A stretch of DNA of 64,000 nucleotides, taken from assembly GCA_041394185.1 (NCBI GenBank), contig JAWKIQ010000001.1:744001-808000 (forward strand). Direction: 5' to 3'. The DNA is from Acidimicrobiales bacterium (GTDB lineage Bacteria; Actinomycetota; Acidimicrobiia; Acidimicrobiales; Poriferisodalaceae). How positions within the stretch are numbered: position 1 is the first letter of the stretch; each line of letters begins with the position of its first letter. Position numbers and translations under genes: made by a program. This document shows, in pieces, positions 34,240 through 41,873 of the stretch. Under the pieces are notes generated by a model. That model was given only the letters and a program-made list of their open reading frames with translations. It was not told the origin of the DNA and did not search any database.

Positions 34240-35453
34240 CCACCGAAGCACTCGACCTCTACGACTCACCCGTCGCCGGCACATCGGCCAGCGTCGCGGC
34301 GTGGAACCGGGCCTGGCAGGCGTTCGGCGAGTTCAAGGGCGACCCGTTCGCCGAGTTGGCAGACGCGAATGCCTCCGACGACGGGTTTGCGATGGGTTCG
34401 GTGTTCGAGGTCGTCTACACGGTGCTTGCAGGCTCTCGCCTGGACGCCCCGTCGCTGCTGGCGTCCCTGGAGCGCGCCCGCGCCCGGGCCACCAACCGGC
34501 GAGAGCAGCTTCACCTGCAGGCCGCCGAGCTGCTGGTTGTGGGCGAGTTCACCACCGCGGCCGAGGCTTGGGATTCGATAGCTGCCGCCAGCCACGACTT
34601 CGCCGCGGTGCGCTACGCACACGACATCTACCTGCATGTGGGCGACAACGAACGCAGGCTGCGCTCGTCGACGGCAGCGATCGACGGGTGGCAACCCGAC
34701 CAGGCCGGCTATGGGCTGTTGCTGGGCCAGTACTCGTTTGCGTTGTGCGAGGCCGCTCACTATGACGAGGCCGAATCGACCGGCCGGCTCGCACTGCAGA
34801 TCGAGCCTCGCGACCTGTGGGCCAGGCACGGTCTGGCTCACGTGTACGAGATGCGCGACCAGACCGCCGAGGTACTCGCTCTGCTCGACGGTGCCGACTC
34901 CGTCTGGCACGACCAAGACATGTTGTCGACCCACGTGTGGTGGCACCTCGCCGTGAGGCTCATCGTGGCCGGCGACCACGAACGGGCGCTGCAGATCCAC
35001 GACGATCTGGTGCCGGTTGCCACGACCGCCTTTCGGCTTTGCGATCTGTCGTCGCTGTTGTGGCGTCTCGAGCTGGCAGGGGTCGATGTGGGCGAACGCT
35101 GGGTGCTCTTGGCCGATCGTTGGAGCGAGGTCGCCGAGATACACACGTGCGGGTTTCTCGATTTGCACGCGGCCCTGGCTTTTGGACGGGTCTCCGATCA
35201 CCCCGGAGCACATCGGTTCCGCGACGGCCTGGCCCAGTCGCACCCGGAACCTCGAAACGAGATCGGTCGCACCTTCAGCGAGGTTGTCAAGCCGATGGTC
35301 GCCGCGATCGAGGCCTACTGCGTTGGCGACTTTGCGGGTGCAGCCAATGGTCTGGCCACCATCGAATCGCGATCGCACCGCATCGGGGGCAGCAACGCGC
35401 AGCGCGACCTGCTGAACCTGACCCACAGATCGGCATCGGCCCAAACGAACTAG
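34236..35453 (+). CDS. Tetratricopeptide repeat protein, TTC38-like
   Basis: A 405-residue all-helical repeat protein. Helical pairs such as LHLQAAELLVVGEFTTAAEAWDSIAAASHDF and AGYGLLLGQYSFALCEAAHYDEAESTGRLALQIEPRDLWARHGLAHVYEMRDQTAEVLALLDG (read in parts) match the TTC38 group, which has no established function in bacteria. No signal peptide or membrane segment. The TTG start overlaps the second P450 stop (TTGA). Genes of this group are often near acyl-CoA or oxidative catabolic operons, and here one lies between P450s and ACADs. It may be a scaffold, but that is speculation. Confidence 0.75.
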   Translation: MTTEALDLYDSPVAGTSASVAAWNRAWQAFGEFKGDPFAELADANASDDGFAMGSVFEVVYTVLAGSRLDAPSLLASLERARARATNRREQLHLQAAELLVVGEFTTAAEAWDSIAAASHDFAAVRYAHDIYLHVGDNERRLRSSTAAIDGWQPDQAGYGLLLGQYSFALCEAAHYDEAESTGRLALQIEPRDLWARHGLAHVYEMRDQTAEVLALLDGADSVWHDQDMLSTHVWWHLAVRLIVAGDHERALQIHDDLVPVATTAFRLCDLSSLLWRLELAGVDVGERWVLLADRWSEVAEIHTCGFLDLHAALAFGRVSDHPGAHRFRDGLAQSHPEPRNEIGRTFSEVVKPMVAAIEAYCVGDFAGAANGLATIESRSHRIGGSNAQRDLLNLTHRSASAQTN

Positions 35454-35499
35454 GCGTCGGGTACCAGACGCTGGGCACCCGGAGCGACAGGAGACTGAA

Positions 35500-36708
35500 A
35501 TGAACTGGCAACTGAGCGATCGGCAACTCGAGTTGCAGGCCCGGGCCCGCCAACTGGCGAACCAGGTGATCGCCCCGCGAGCAGCCGAGGTCGATCGCAC
35601 CGAGGAATACCCCTGGGACAACGTCGCGGCCCTGCAAGAGGCCGGCTTCACGGGCATGACCGTGCCTGTCGAGCTGGGCGGCCCGGGTCACTCGTTCCTC
35701 GACGCTGTTCTGGTCATCGAGGAGATGGCCAAGGTCTGCGGTGTCACCGGTCGTATCGCGGTCGAGTGCAACATGGGCGCCATCTCGGCGATCATCGCCT
35801 ATGGCACCGACGCTCAGCGCAAGCTGGCCGCCGACATGGTCCTGGCGGGCGACAAGCCCGCGATCTGCATAACCGAGCCCGAAGCCGGCAGCGCGGCTTC
35901 GGAGATGACGACACGGGCCGATCGGCGCGGCGACAAGTACATCGTCAACGGCAAGAAGCACTGGATCACCGGCGGCGGTGTCTCGAAGCTGCATCTGATC
36001 TTCGCCCGAGTGTTCGACGAAGACGGCACCGAGCTGGGAATCGGTGGCTTCATCGCCGTGCGCGACGAAACCCCCGGGCTGACGTTCGGCTTGCGCGAGC
36101 CGACGATGGGGCTGCGCGGCATCCCAGAACGCGAGGTGATCTTCGAGGACATGGAGGTCGACCAAGACATGGTGCTGCTGCCCCCGTCGGGCTTTCGCCG
36201 TGGTTTCGCCGACCTCATGAACGCGTACAACGCTCAGCGGGTCGGTGCCGGAACCGTCGCCATCGGCTTGGCAGCTGGCGCGTATGAACAGGCGCTCGAC
36301 TTCGTCAAACAGCGCGAACAGTTCGGCCGACCGATAGCCGAGTTCCAGGGGCTGCAGTGGATGCTGGCCGACATGTCGGTGAAGCTCGAGGCCGCGAGGT
36401 CGCTGATGTACCGGGCGGCGGCATCGCGGGGGCCCGACAACAGCCCGTTCCCCGATCCTGCCATGGCCGCCCAGGCGAAGATCTACGCAGCCGAGGCCGC
36501 CCAGGAGATAGTCAGCGACGGCCTTCAGGCCTTCGGCGCGGCCGGCTACTCGCGGCGCAACCCGCTCGAGCGCATGTACCGCGACGTGCGCATGTTCACT
36601 ATCGGCGGCGGCACCGCACAGATCCTGCGCACGGTGGTCGCGTCGCGCATACTCGACATGAAGCTGCCCCAGAACCGTGGTGGATTCGTACCCAAGGAGA
36701 CCTCGTGA
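35500..36708 (+). CDS. Acyl-CoA dehydrogenase superfamily, probable 3-sulfinopropionyl-CoA desulfinase
   Basis: A 402-residue ACAD-fold flavoprotein. At the position of the base Glu of isovaleryl-type enzymes it has Gln246 (LMNAYNAQRVGAG), and the C-terminal alternative site reads GGGTAQI with no Glu. Arg85 (GVTGRIAVECNMGAI) matches the essential Arg84 of the characterised desulfinase of Advenella mimigardefordensis, whose active-site residue is also Gln246. That enzyme releases sulfite from 3-sulfinopropionyl-CoA, giving propionyl-CoA, and does not dehydrogenate. The stretches VLAGDKPAICITEPEAGSAA and WITGGGVSKLHLIFARVF also look close from memory. The stop overlaps the next ACAD gene (GTGA). 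If the match holds, the operon has an organosulfur role. Confidence 0.75.
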   Translation: MNWQLSDRQLELQARARQLANQVIAPRAAEVDRTEEYPWDNVAALQEAGFTGMTVPVELGGPGHSFLDAVLVIEEMAKVCGVTGRIAVECNMGAISAIIAYGTDAQRKLAADMVLAGDKPAICITEPEAGSAASEMTTRADRRGDKYIVNGKKHWITGGGVSKLHLIFARVFDEDGTELGIGGFIAVRDETPGLTFGLREPTMGLRGIPEREVIFEDMEVDQDMVLLPPSGFRRGFADLMNAYNAQRVGAGTVAIGLAAGAYEQALDFVKQREQFGRPIAEFQGLQWMLADMSVKLEAARSLMYRAAASRGPDNSPFPDPAMAAQAKIYAAEAAQEIVSDGLQAFGAAGYSRRNPLERMYRDVRMFTIGGGTAQILRTVVASRILDMKLPQNRGGFVPKETS

Positions 36709-37871
36709 ACCAAACGGCGGAAGACTTCGAAGACATCAGGGTCGAGGTCCGAAGGCTGTGTGACAGATACGGCAACGAGTACTGGCGGGGCCTCGAACCC
36801 GATCGTTACCCCGAGGAGTTCGTCACCGAGCTGGCCAGTCAAGGCTGGTTGGGGTCGCTGATCCCCGAGCAATACGGCGGCGGCGGGCTGAGCTTGGCGG
36901 GTGCGTCGGTGATCCTCGAGGAGATCTCTGCCAGCGGTGGCAACCCCAGCGCGTGCCACGCCCAGATGTACGTGATGGGCACCGTCTTGCGTCACGGCTC
37001 GGACGAGCAGAAGAACAAGTACCTGCCCAAGGTCGCGGCCGGAGAACTGCGCCTACAGGCATTCGGTGTCACCGAACCCACCGCTGGGTCAGAGACCACA
37101 GCGATTCGCACCAGGGCGGTGCGCGACGGCGACACGTGGAGGATCAACGGCCAGAAGATCTGGACCTCGCGAGCGCAGTACTCGGACCTGATGGTGTTGC
37201 TGGCCCGCACCACGCCCGCCGAAGAGGTCGAGAACCGGGTCGATGGCCTGTCGGTGTTCCTGGTCGAGATGCGCGATGCCGACGGCCAGCTGATTCCCGG
37301 GCTCACCATCAACCCGATTCCCACGATGATGAACCACAGCACCACCGAGGTCTTCTTCGACGACGTGGTGATACCCGCAGATGCCTTGATCGGCACCGAA
37401 GGCAAGGGTTTTCGACACATCCTCGACGGGATGAACGCCGAGCGCATCCTGATCGCATCCGAATGCATCGGCGACGGTCGGTTCTTTCTCGATCGCGCGT
37501 CTCAGTACGCGAACGAGCGCCATGTGTTCGGCCGCCCAATCGGCATGAACCAGGGAGTCGCGTTTCCGCTGGCCAAGGCCTACGCCCACCTCGAGGCTGC
37601 CAACCTGATGCGCTGGAAGGCCGCGAACCTGTTCGACGCGGGCGAGAAGTGTGGAGCCGAGGCCAACATGGCCAAGATGCTGGCCTCGGAGGCATCGTGG
37701 GAGGCCGGCAACGCCGCGGTCAACACCCACGGCGGCTTCGGGTTCGCCGTCGAGTACGACATCGAACGAAAGCTCCGCGAGACGCGGCTGTATCAGGTGG
37801 CACCAATCAACAACAACCTGGTGCTGGCCTTCGTCGCCCAGCAGTGCCTGGGGTTGCCCAAGTCGTACTGA
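36705..37871 (+). CDS. Acyl-CoA dehydrogenase
   Basis: A 388-residue FAD enzyme with AFGVTEPTAGSETTAIRTRAV, NGQKIWTSRAQYSDLMVLLART and a C-terminal GGFGFAVEYDIERKLRETRLYQVAPINNN (read in parts). Glu246 in LDGMNAERILIA sits at the isovaleryl-type base position, the site that is Gln in the gene before it, so this one should be a true dehydrogenase. The GTG start overlaps the preceding stop by 4 bases. It ends the P450 operon. Substrate unknown; branched short-chain acyl-CoA is plausible. Confidence 0.9.
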   Translation: MNQTAEDFEDIRVEVRRLCDRYGNEYWRGLEPDRYPEEFVTELASQGWLGSLIPEQYGGGGLSLAGASVILEEISASGGNPSACHAQMYVMGTVLRHGSDEQKNKYLPKVAAGELRLQAFGVTEPTAGSETTAIRTRAVRDGDTWRINGQKIWTSRAQYSDLMVLLARTTPAEEVENRVDGLSVFLVEMRDADGQLIPGLTINPIPTMMNHSTTEVFFDDVVIPADALIGTEGKGFRHILDGMNAERILIASECIGDGRFFLDRASQYANERHVFGRPIGMNQGVAFPLAKAYAHLEAANLMRWKAANLFDAGEKCGAEANMAKMLASEASWEAGNAAVNTHGGFGFAVEYDIERKLRETRLYQVAPINNNLVLAFVAQQCLGLPKSY

Positions 37872-37905
37872 CCTCCACCGGTGTGCCACCGGCGCCCCCT
37901 CCGAG

Positions 37906-37936
37906 GTGTCTGTCCCTAGCGCCCCTATCGGGGCGC
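37906..37936 (+). repeat. Copy 1 of an inverted pair of hairpin elements
   Basis: A 31-base element beginning GTGTCTGTC and ending with a hairpin GCGCCCC-TAT-CGGGGCGC. A second copy lies at 37992-38022 on the opposite strand, with 28 of 31 bases the same. Both are in the 192-base gap between convergent genes. They may be terminators for each strand or copies of a dispersed REP-like repeat. Confidence 0.7.
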
Positions 37937-37991
37937 CGGGACGGCACACCTCGGGCGACGGCGGCCACGACGGTCGAAGCGGGCTGTCGCA

Positions 37992-38022
37992 GCGCCCCGA
38001 TAGGGGCGCTGCAGACAGACAC
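37992..38022 (-). repeat. Copy 2 of the inverted pair of hairpin elements
   Basis: Reverse-strand partner of the element at 37906-37936, again a GTGTCTGTC lead plus the GCGCCCC/GGGGCGC hairpin. An outer inverted repeat GGTGTGCC / GGCACACC (37880-37887 and 37945-37952) surrounds copy 1. The pair as a whole could fold into a large cruciform. It ends 42 bases before the stop of the thioesterase gene. Confidence 0.7.
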
Positions 38023-38063
38023 TTGGCGGACGTACGGGAGGACGGGTCGGCGGAAGGTGGGGG

Positions 38064-38408
38064 TCAGCCCACGATGAAGCGTTGGTGGGTGCCTTCCGAC
38101 ACGAGCTTGTCGCCACTGGTGACCTTCACGTCGAACACCAGTCGCTTGCGATCGACTTCGGACAACACCGCGTCGATCTGGATGTCGTCGCCGCTGGCCA
38201 CAGAAGCCGCGTGGCTGACACACACGTGAATACCCACGGTGGTCTGGCCCTCGGGTAGGTGAGGCTGCACACCGAACAGGCACGTGCCCTCGATGAGGCG
38301 GATCATGTCGGGGGTCGACAACACCTTCATCGGAAGGTGTGGCGGCGACATGTCGTCGGTGACCGTGTAGGTCTGGCTGTTGGTGAGCCCAGGTTCGATC
38401 GCGGTCAT
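38064..38408 (-). CDS. Hotdog thioesterase similar to fluoroacetyl-CoA thioesterase (FlK)
   Basis: A 114-residue single-hotdog acyl-CoA thioesterase. The FlK catalytic triad is Thr42, Glu50 and His76; here Thr32 (VLSTPDM), Glu40 (RLIEGTC) and His66 (CVSHAASV) appear with the same spacing, shifted by ten. The segment PEGQTTVGIHVCVSHAA and the end GTHQRF also fit. Whether it acts on fluoroacetyl-CoA cannot be said; most FlK-like proteins in actinobacteria are uncharacterised. It is downstream of a RidA-family gene with a 2-base gap, so one transcript. Confidence 0.8.
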   Translation of the reverse strand: MTAIEPGLTNSQTYTVTDDMSPPHLPMKVLSTPDMIRLIEGTCLFGVQPHLPEGQTTVGIHVCVSHAASVASGDDIQIDAVLSEVDRKRLVFDVKVTSGDKLVSEGTHQRFIVG

Positions 38409-38410
38409 GT

Positions 38411-38800
38411 TCAATCCTCCACGTAGGCGACGAAGGTGCAAGAGATCAGCACCTTGCCGCCGGTGTCTGGCACCTGCAGGTTGTGGCGTGCCGGCCTCGA
38501 CTGAGGGTCTGGGAAGAACCGTTCCCAGGGGCCGTTGAGGGCGTTGCGGCTGGCGACCGGGTCGGTGACGTAGAACGTCATCTTGGCCATGTGGTCCCAG
38601 CTTGCGCCTGCGGCCTCGAGCATCTTGCCCACGTGGGTGAACAGGTTGTCGATCTGTTCCTCGAGGGTGTCGGGAACCGACCGACCTCCGGGGTTGAACG
38701 GGGGAGTGATGCTGGACATGACGAGCGGGCCCACGCGGGTTGCCGCGGGAATGGGGTTCGAGTGCTCGAACCCCTCGATGTCGATCGAGCGGCGCGCCAT
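38411..38800 (-). CDS. RidA/YjgF-family protein
   Basis: A 129-residue RidA-fold protein. RidA members hydrolyse reactive enamine/imine intermediates; others have ring-opening or unknown roles. Visible are the ITPPFNPGGRSVPDTLEEQIDNLFTHVGKMLEAAGASW segment (read in parts) and DPVASRNALNGPWERFFP. The usual RidA arginine that binds the carboxylate may be the Arg in SRPARHNLQ (about residue 108). The ATG is 1 base beyond the stop of the aldolase gene. It sits between an RraA-like aldolase and a thioesterase, so a role in clearing intermediates of that pathway is plausible. Confidence 0.83.
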   Translation of the reverse strand: MARRSIDIEGFEHSNPIPAATRVGPLVMSSITPPFNPGGRSVPDTLEEQIDNLFTHVGKMLEAAGASWDHMAKMTFYVTDPVASRNALNGPWERFFPDPQSRPARHNLQVPDTGGKVLISCTFVAYVED

Positions 38801-38801
38801 G

Positions 38802-39530
38802 TCAGTAGGTCTCCCCGCGCTCGGCCAGCCACGCCTCGAAGTCGGGCCAGTTCTCCTTGGCCAGCGGGAAGTAGCCCTCGAACGACAGCCCGCTGCGAAC
38901 CTTCTCGATCGCGAACTCTTCGCGCAGTTCCATCTTCCACGAGGCGTCGGCGACCTCCTCGACCATGGACGGAGGAATGACCACGGCACCCTCGTCGTCG
39001 CCCACGATGATGTCGCCGGGCAGCACGGTGACGCCTGCGCAGGCGATAGGCACCTGATGGTCGAGCGGCACGTGCAGGCGCCCGAGAGTCGATGCATGCG
39101 ACGACTGGTGGTACACGGGCAGGTTCATGTCGCGGATGGCGGGGGTGTCGCGCAGTGATCCGTCGGTGATCACCGCCACCGCACCCAGCTTCTGGGCCCG
39201 CATCGCGAAGATGTCGCCAATGGTTCCGGCGTCTGGCTCGTTACGGGCCTCGATGATCAAGACCTCGTCTGGCACCACAGAGTCGACCGCCACCCGCTGG
39301 GCGTTGAAGCCCATCACGGACGGAATGTCGGGTCGCGCCGGCACATAACGCAGCGTGTGGGCATAGCCGATGATGCGCTGGCCGGGATGCAGTGGCTTGA
39401 GCCCGGACAGGAAGCAGTTCTGCATTCCTCGGCCCTGGAGTTGGCTGGTGATGGTGGCGGTCGATACCCGGCCGAGCTTGCGGCGGAGGTCGTCGGTCAA
39501 CTCGATGGGGCGCGGAGGGGTGTAGCTCAT
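38802..39530 (-). CDS. RraA / 4-hydroxy-4-methyl-2-oxoglutarate aldolase family protein
   Basis: A 242-residue class II aldolase-type protein of the RraA family. Family features are TATITSQLQGRGMQNCFLSG, IIEARNEPDAGTIGDIFAMRAQKLGAVAVITDGSLRDTPAIR (read in parts) with the metal-ligand GSLRD motif, and the PVYHQSSHASTLGR strand. The likely reaction is retro-aldol cleavage or decarboxylation of a 4-hydroxy-2-oxoacid in aromatic ring-cleavage pathways. True RraA RNase regulators are shorter (about 160). It is divergent from the VOC gene with a 46-base gap and heads a three-gene operon. Confidence 0.82.
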   Translation of the reverse strand: MSYTPPRPIELTDDLRRKLGRVSTATITSQLQGRGMQNCFLSGLKPLHPGQRIIGYAHTLRYVPARPDIPSVMGFNAQRVAVDSVVPDEVLIIEARNEPDAGTIGDIFAMRAQKLGAVAVITDGSLRDTPAIRDMNLPVYHQSSHASTLGRLHVPLDHQVPIACAGVTVLPGDIIVGDDEGAVVIPPSMVEEVADASWKMELREEFAIEKVRSGLSFEGYFPLAKENWPDFEAWLAERGETY

Positions 39531-39576
39531 GGTGGCTGAGACTACTCTGAAGCAGCACGGAGCAAGGGAGGACACG

Positions 39577-40140
39577 ATGCCGCGAGCAACGCCGGTTCGT
39601 CCGCTGGGGATCAATCACCTCGTCCTGAACGTTCGCAACATGGACGAGTCTCACCACTTCTGGTGCGACCTGCTGGGTTTCGAGCACGTCGGGACACTCG
39701 ACAGCGAGCACAGGATGCAGTTCTACGGAACCGTTCACGAGGGTGGTCTTCATCACCATGACTTCGCCCTGGCAGAGGTTCCGACGCTGCCCGAGCCGAC
39801 CCAGAAGTGGAGCATGTTCGGTGGCACCTCGGCCATCGGCCACATCGCCATCACCTACCCCGATCGCGAGTCGTGGCTGGAACAGGTCGAGTTCTTGAAG
39901 GAGAACGGGGTGCCGATGAACCTGCGCCTCGACCACGGCATGACCCACAGCATGTACGTCAACGACCCCAACGGGTACGGCGTCGAGGTGCTGTACGAGC
40001 TGCCGCGCGAGGTCTGGGAACACGACATAAACGGGGCGCTCAACCACGCGGTGCCCTACCCCGAGGACCAGATCCTCGAGGACAACACCGACTACACAAC
40101 CGATTTCCAGCCCCGCGACCGGGCTCGCGACCGGGCTTGA
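39577..40140 (+). CDS. VOC-superfamily extradiol dioxygenase-like protein
   Basis: A 187-residue vicinal-oxygen-chelate protein. Metal-ligand candidates are His in LGINHLVLNV, His in GLHHHDFALAEV or THSMYVND, and Glu in GVEVLYELP. A 2-His-1-carboxylate iron site is the hallmark of type I extradiol dioxygenases, but single-module forms also include glyoxalases and isomerases. The ATG before PRATPVRPLG is preferred. The stop overlaps the TTG start of the hotdog thioesterase. Context with the RraA-like aldolase and FAH-type hydratase suggests ring cleavage. Confidence 0.8.
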   Translation: MPRATPVRPLGINHLVLNVRNMDESHHFWCDLLGFEHVGTLDSEHRMQFYGTVHEGGLHHHDFALAEVPTLPEPTQKWSMFGGTSAIGHIAITYPDRESWLEQVEFLKENGVPMNLRLDHGMTHSMYVNDPNGYGVEVLYELPREVWEHDINGALNHAVPYPEDQILEDNTDYTTDFQPRDRARDRA

Positions 40141-40934
40141 GCGAGTATCCGCCGCCCGGCCACTTGCTCAGCAGCCTGGGCCTGGCCAGCTATGGCCGCG
40201 AAGACGGCTTCGTGGTCACCGAATCGAGGGTCGATCCTTCGCTGCTGACGCTGGTGCCCGGCACCCCACCCGGGTTGGGCGTGCTGGCGCCCATGGTCGA
40301 CATCGGCTCGGCATCGGCGGCGCGGCGCCACCTGGGCGACGAGTGGATAGTCACGTCCGACATGTGGGTGCACGAGATGGCGCCCATCGACATCGGCTCG
40401 GCCGAGCGTATTTCGATCGTCGCCTGGGACCTGCGCATCGGCAAGCGCTCGTTGGTCATCGGGTGCGAGGTGGCCCAGGGCGAACGTGAGATCGCCACCG
40501 GCACCCTCGAGTTCACCCGTATCCGGCGCGATGCCTCGCCGTTCAAGGGACGCGAACTCGGCACACCCGGAGCCCCGGTGCCCATCGGGTCTGGCCCGTT
40601 GCTCGATGTAGATCTGGGTCAGGTGCTGCAGTTCGAATACGGCGCAGACTCGGTGGGGTTGTCGCGCCACGCCAAGGTGGCCAACAGCGTTGGAACCCTG
40701 CAGGGCGGCGCCATCGCCATGCTGGCCGACGCGGCCGCCGTGCATCACATGGGCGGTGGGCGTGTGGTCGACCTGCACTTCAGGTTCTTGGGTCAAACGG
40801 GCGAAGGCCCAGCGGTTGGCAGGTGCCGCACAGTGCGCAGCGACTCGGCGGGCGCCACGGTGTCGGTCGAGATCGTCGATGCTTCGGCTGCAGACGCCCT
40901 GGTGGGCTGGGCCATCGTGAGGGTCGAGACCTGA
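40137..40934 (+). CDS. PaaI-type double-hotdog thioesterase
   Basis: A 265-residue protein with two hotdog domains (about 1-130 and 145-265). The second has VANSVGTLQGGAIAMLADAAAVHHMGG, with the GG-x-I-x-x-LAD catalytic pattern of PaaI thioesterases, and VVDLHFRFLGQTGEGP. It hydrolyses aromatic or alicyclic acyl-CoAs. The TTG start overlaps the VOC stop by 4 bases (TTGA), and no earlier start is usable. Substrate unknown. It is convergent with the enoyl-CoA hydratase with a 33-base gap. Confidence 0.82.
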   Translation: MSEYPPPGHLLSSLGLASYGREDGFVVTESRVDPSLLTLVPGTPPGLGVLAPMVDIGSASAARRHLGDEWIVTSDMWVHEMAPIDIGSAERISIVAWDLRIGKRSLVIGCEVAQGEREIATGTLEFTRIRRDASPFKGRELGTPGAPVPIGSGPLLDVDLGQVLQFEYGADSVGLSRHAKVANSVGTLQGGAIAMLADAAAVHHMGGGRVVDLHFRFLGQTGEGPAVGRCRTVRSDSAGATVSVEIVDASAADALVGWAIVRVET

Positions 40935-40967
40935 CCGTCGGTCGTGCGAGTGCCCTAGCGGCTCGGC

Positions 40968-41801
40968 TCAAAGACCGGGCCAATGGGGCGGGCGCTTCTC
41001 GACGAAAGCCCGGCGAGCCTCGGCGGTGTCGCCTGTGCCGCTGCACATGATCTGGGTGCGGTTCTCGAGGTCGATGGCGTGACGCAGCGACGGAGCGTCG
41101 AGCGTCTGCCACATCGTCTCCTTGGTCATCCACGTGGCGAACGCCGAGTTCTCGGCTATCGCCCTGGCCGTTGCGACAGCCCTCTGCACCACCTCGCCGT
41201 CGTCGACGACGTCGATCACCAGGCCCAGATCGGCGGCCTCGGAGCTGTCGAAGATGCGACCGGTCAACAACAGCTCTGCCGATCGAGACGCGCCGACCAG
41301 CCTGGGCAGGAAGTAGCTGGTTCCCATGTCGCAGTTCGACACGCCGATCTTGATGAACACGGCGCCGAAGGTCGCGGAGCGCGCCGCAAAGCGGATGTCG
41401 CAGGCCAGTGCCAGCGCAAAGCCGCCGCCAACGCACGGTCCGTTCACCGCCGCGATCCAGGGCTTTCGCGATCGATGAATCGCCTCGTTCAGCGTTGCGA
41501 TGTGGTCTTGAACCATGAACCCGTGGACGGTCGGCCGTGTGCCTTGTGAGCCTGGCGGGTGGCTGTTGTCGCCCTGAAGGTCCAGGCCGGCACAGAACCC
41601 ACGTCCGGCGCCGGTGACGATGACCGCTCGCAGGTCGCGGTCGAGGTCGACCAGTCGAACCAGCTGGGTCATGTCCTCTATGAGACCGGCCGTCATGGCG
41701 TTCAGACGCTCGGGCCGATTCAGGGTGACCAAGACGATGTTGTCGTCGGCAGGCATCACCTGGATGTGCTCGAACGGGGGCAGGTCGTCGAAGAACGTCA
41801 T
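40968..41801 (-). CDS. Enoyl-CoA hydratase/isomerase family protein
   Basis: A 277-residue crotonase. The oxyanion region GRGFCAGLDLQGDN (about residues 66-79) and NGPCVGGGFALALACDIRFAA (about 119-139) are typical; the first catalytic Glu of hydratases is replaced (GGGFALAL has no Glu), and the second region has VFIKIGVSNCDMGTS rather than a Glu-containing PEV. So true hydratase activity is doubtful and an isomerase or hydrolase role is possible. The ATG before TFFDDLPP is used. Divergent from the CoA-transferase, with a GTTCA-GT-TGAAC palindrome beside the start. Confidence 0.85.
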   Translation of the reverse strand: MTFFDDLPPFEHIQVMPADDNIVLVTLNRPERLNAMTAGLIEDMTQLVRLVDLDRDLRAVIVTGAGRGFCAGLDLQGDNSHPPGSQGTRPTVHGFMVQDHIATLNEAIHRSRKPWIAAVNGPCVGGGFALALACDIRFAARSATFGAVFIKIGVSNCDMGTSYFLPRLVGASRSAELLLTGRIFDSSEAADLGLVIDVVDDGEVVQRAVATARAIAENSAFATWMTKETMWQTLDAPSLRHAIDLENRTQIMCSGTGDTAEARRAFVEKRPPHWPGL

Positions 41802-41803
41802 CG

Positions 41804-41815
41804 GTTCAGTTGAAC
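41804..41815. promoter_or_regulatory. Short palindrome between divergent hydratase and CoA-transferase genes
   Basis: GTTCA-GT-TGAAC is perfectly symmetrical and lies 3 bases upstream of the enoyl-CoA hydratase start in a 72-base divergent gap. It may be an operator for a TetR-type regulator such as one of the two at 44289-45580. It is short enough to occur by chance, so confidence is low. Confidence 0.25.
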
Positions 41816-41873
41816 ACACGCGGCCCCAAGCAGCGACAATGGAGCCGGTCCGACAAGTCAGGATGGAGAGCCC

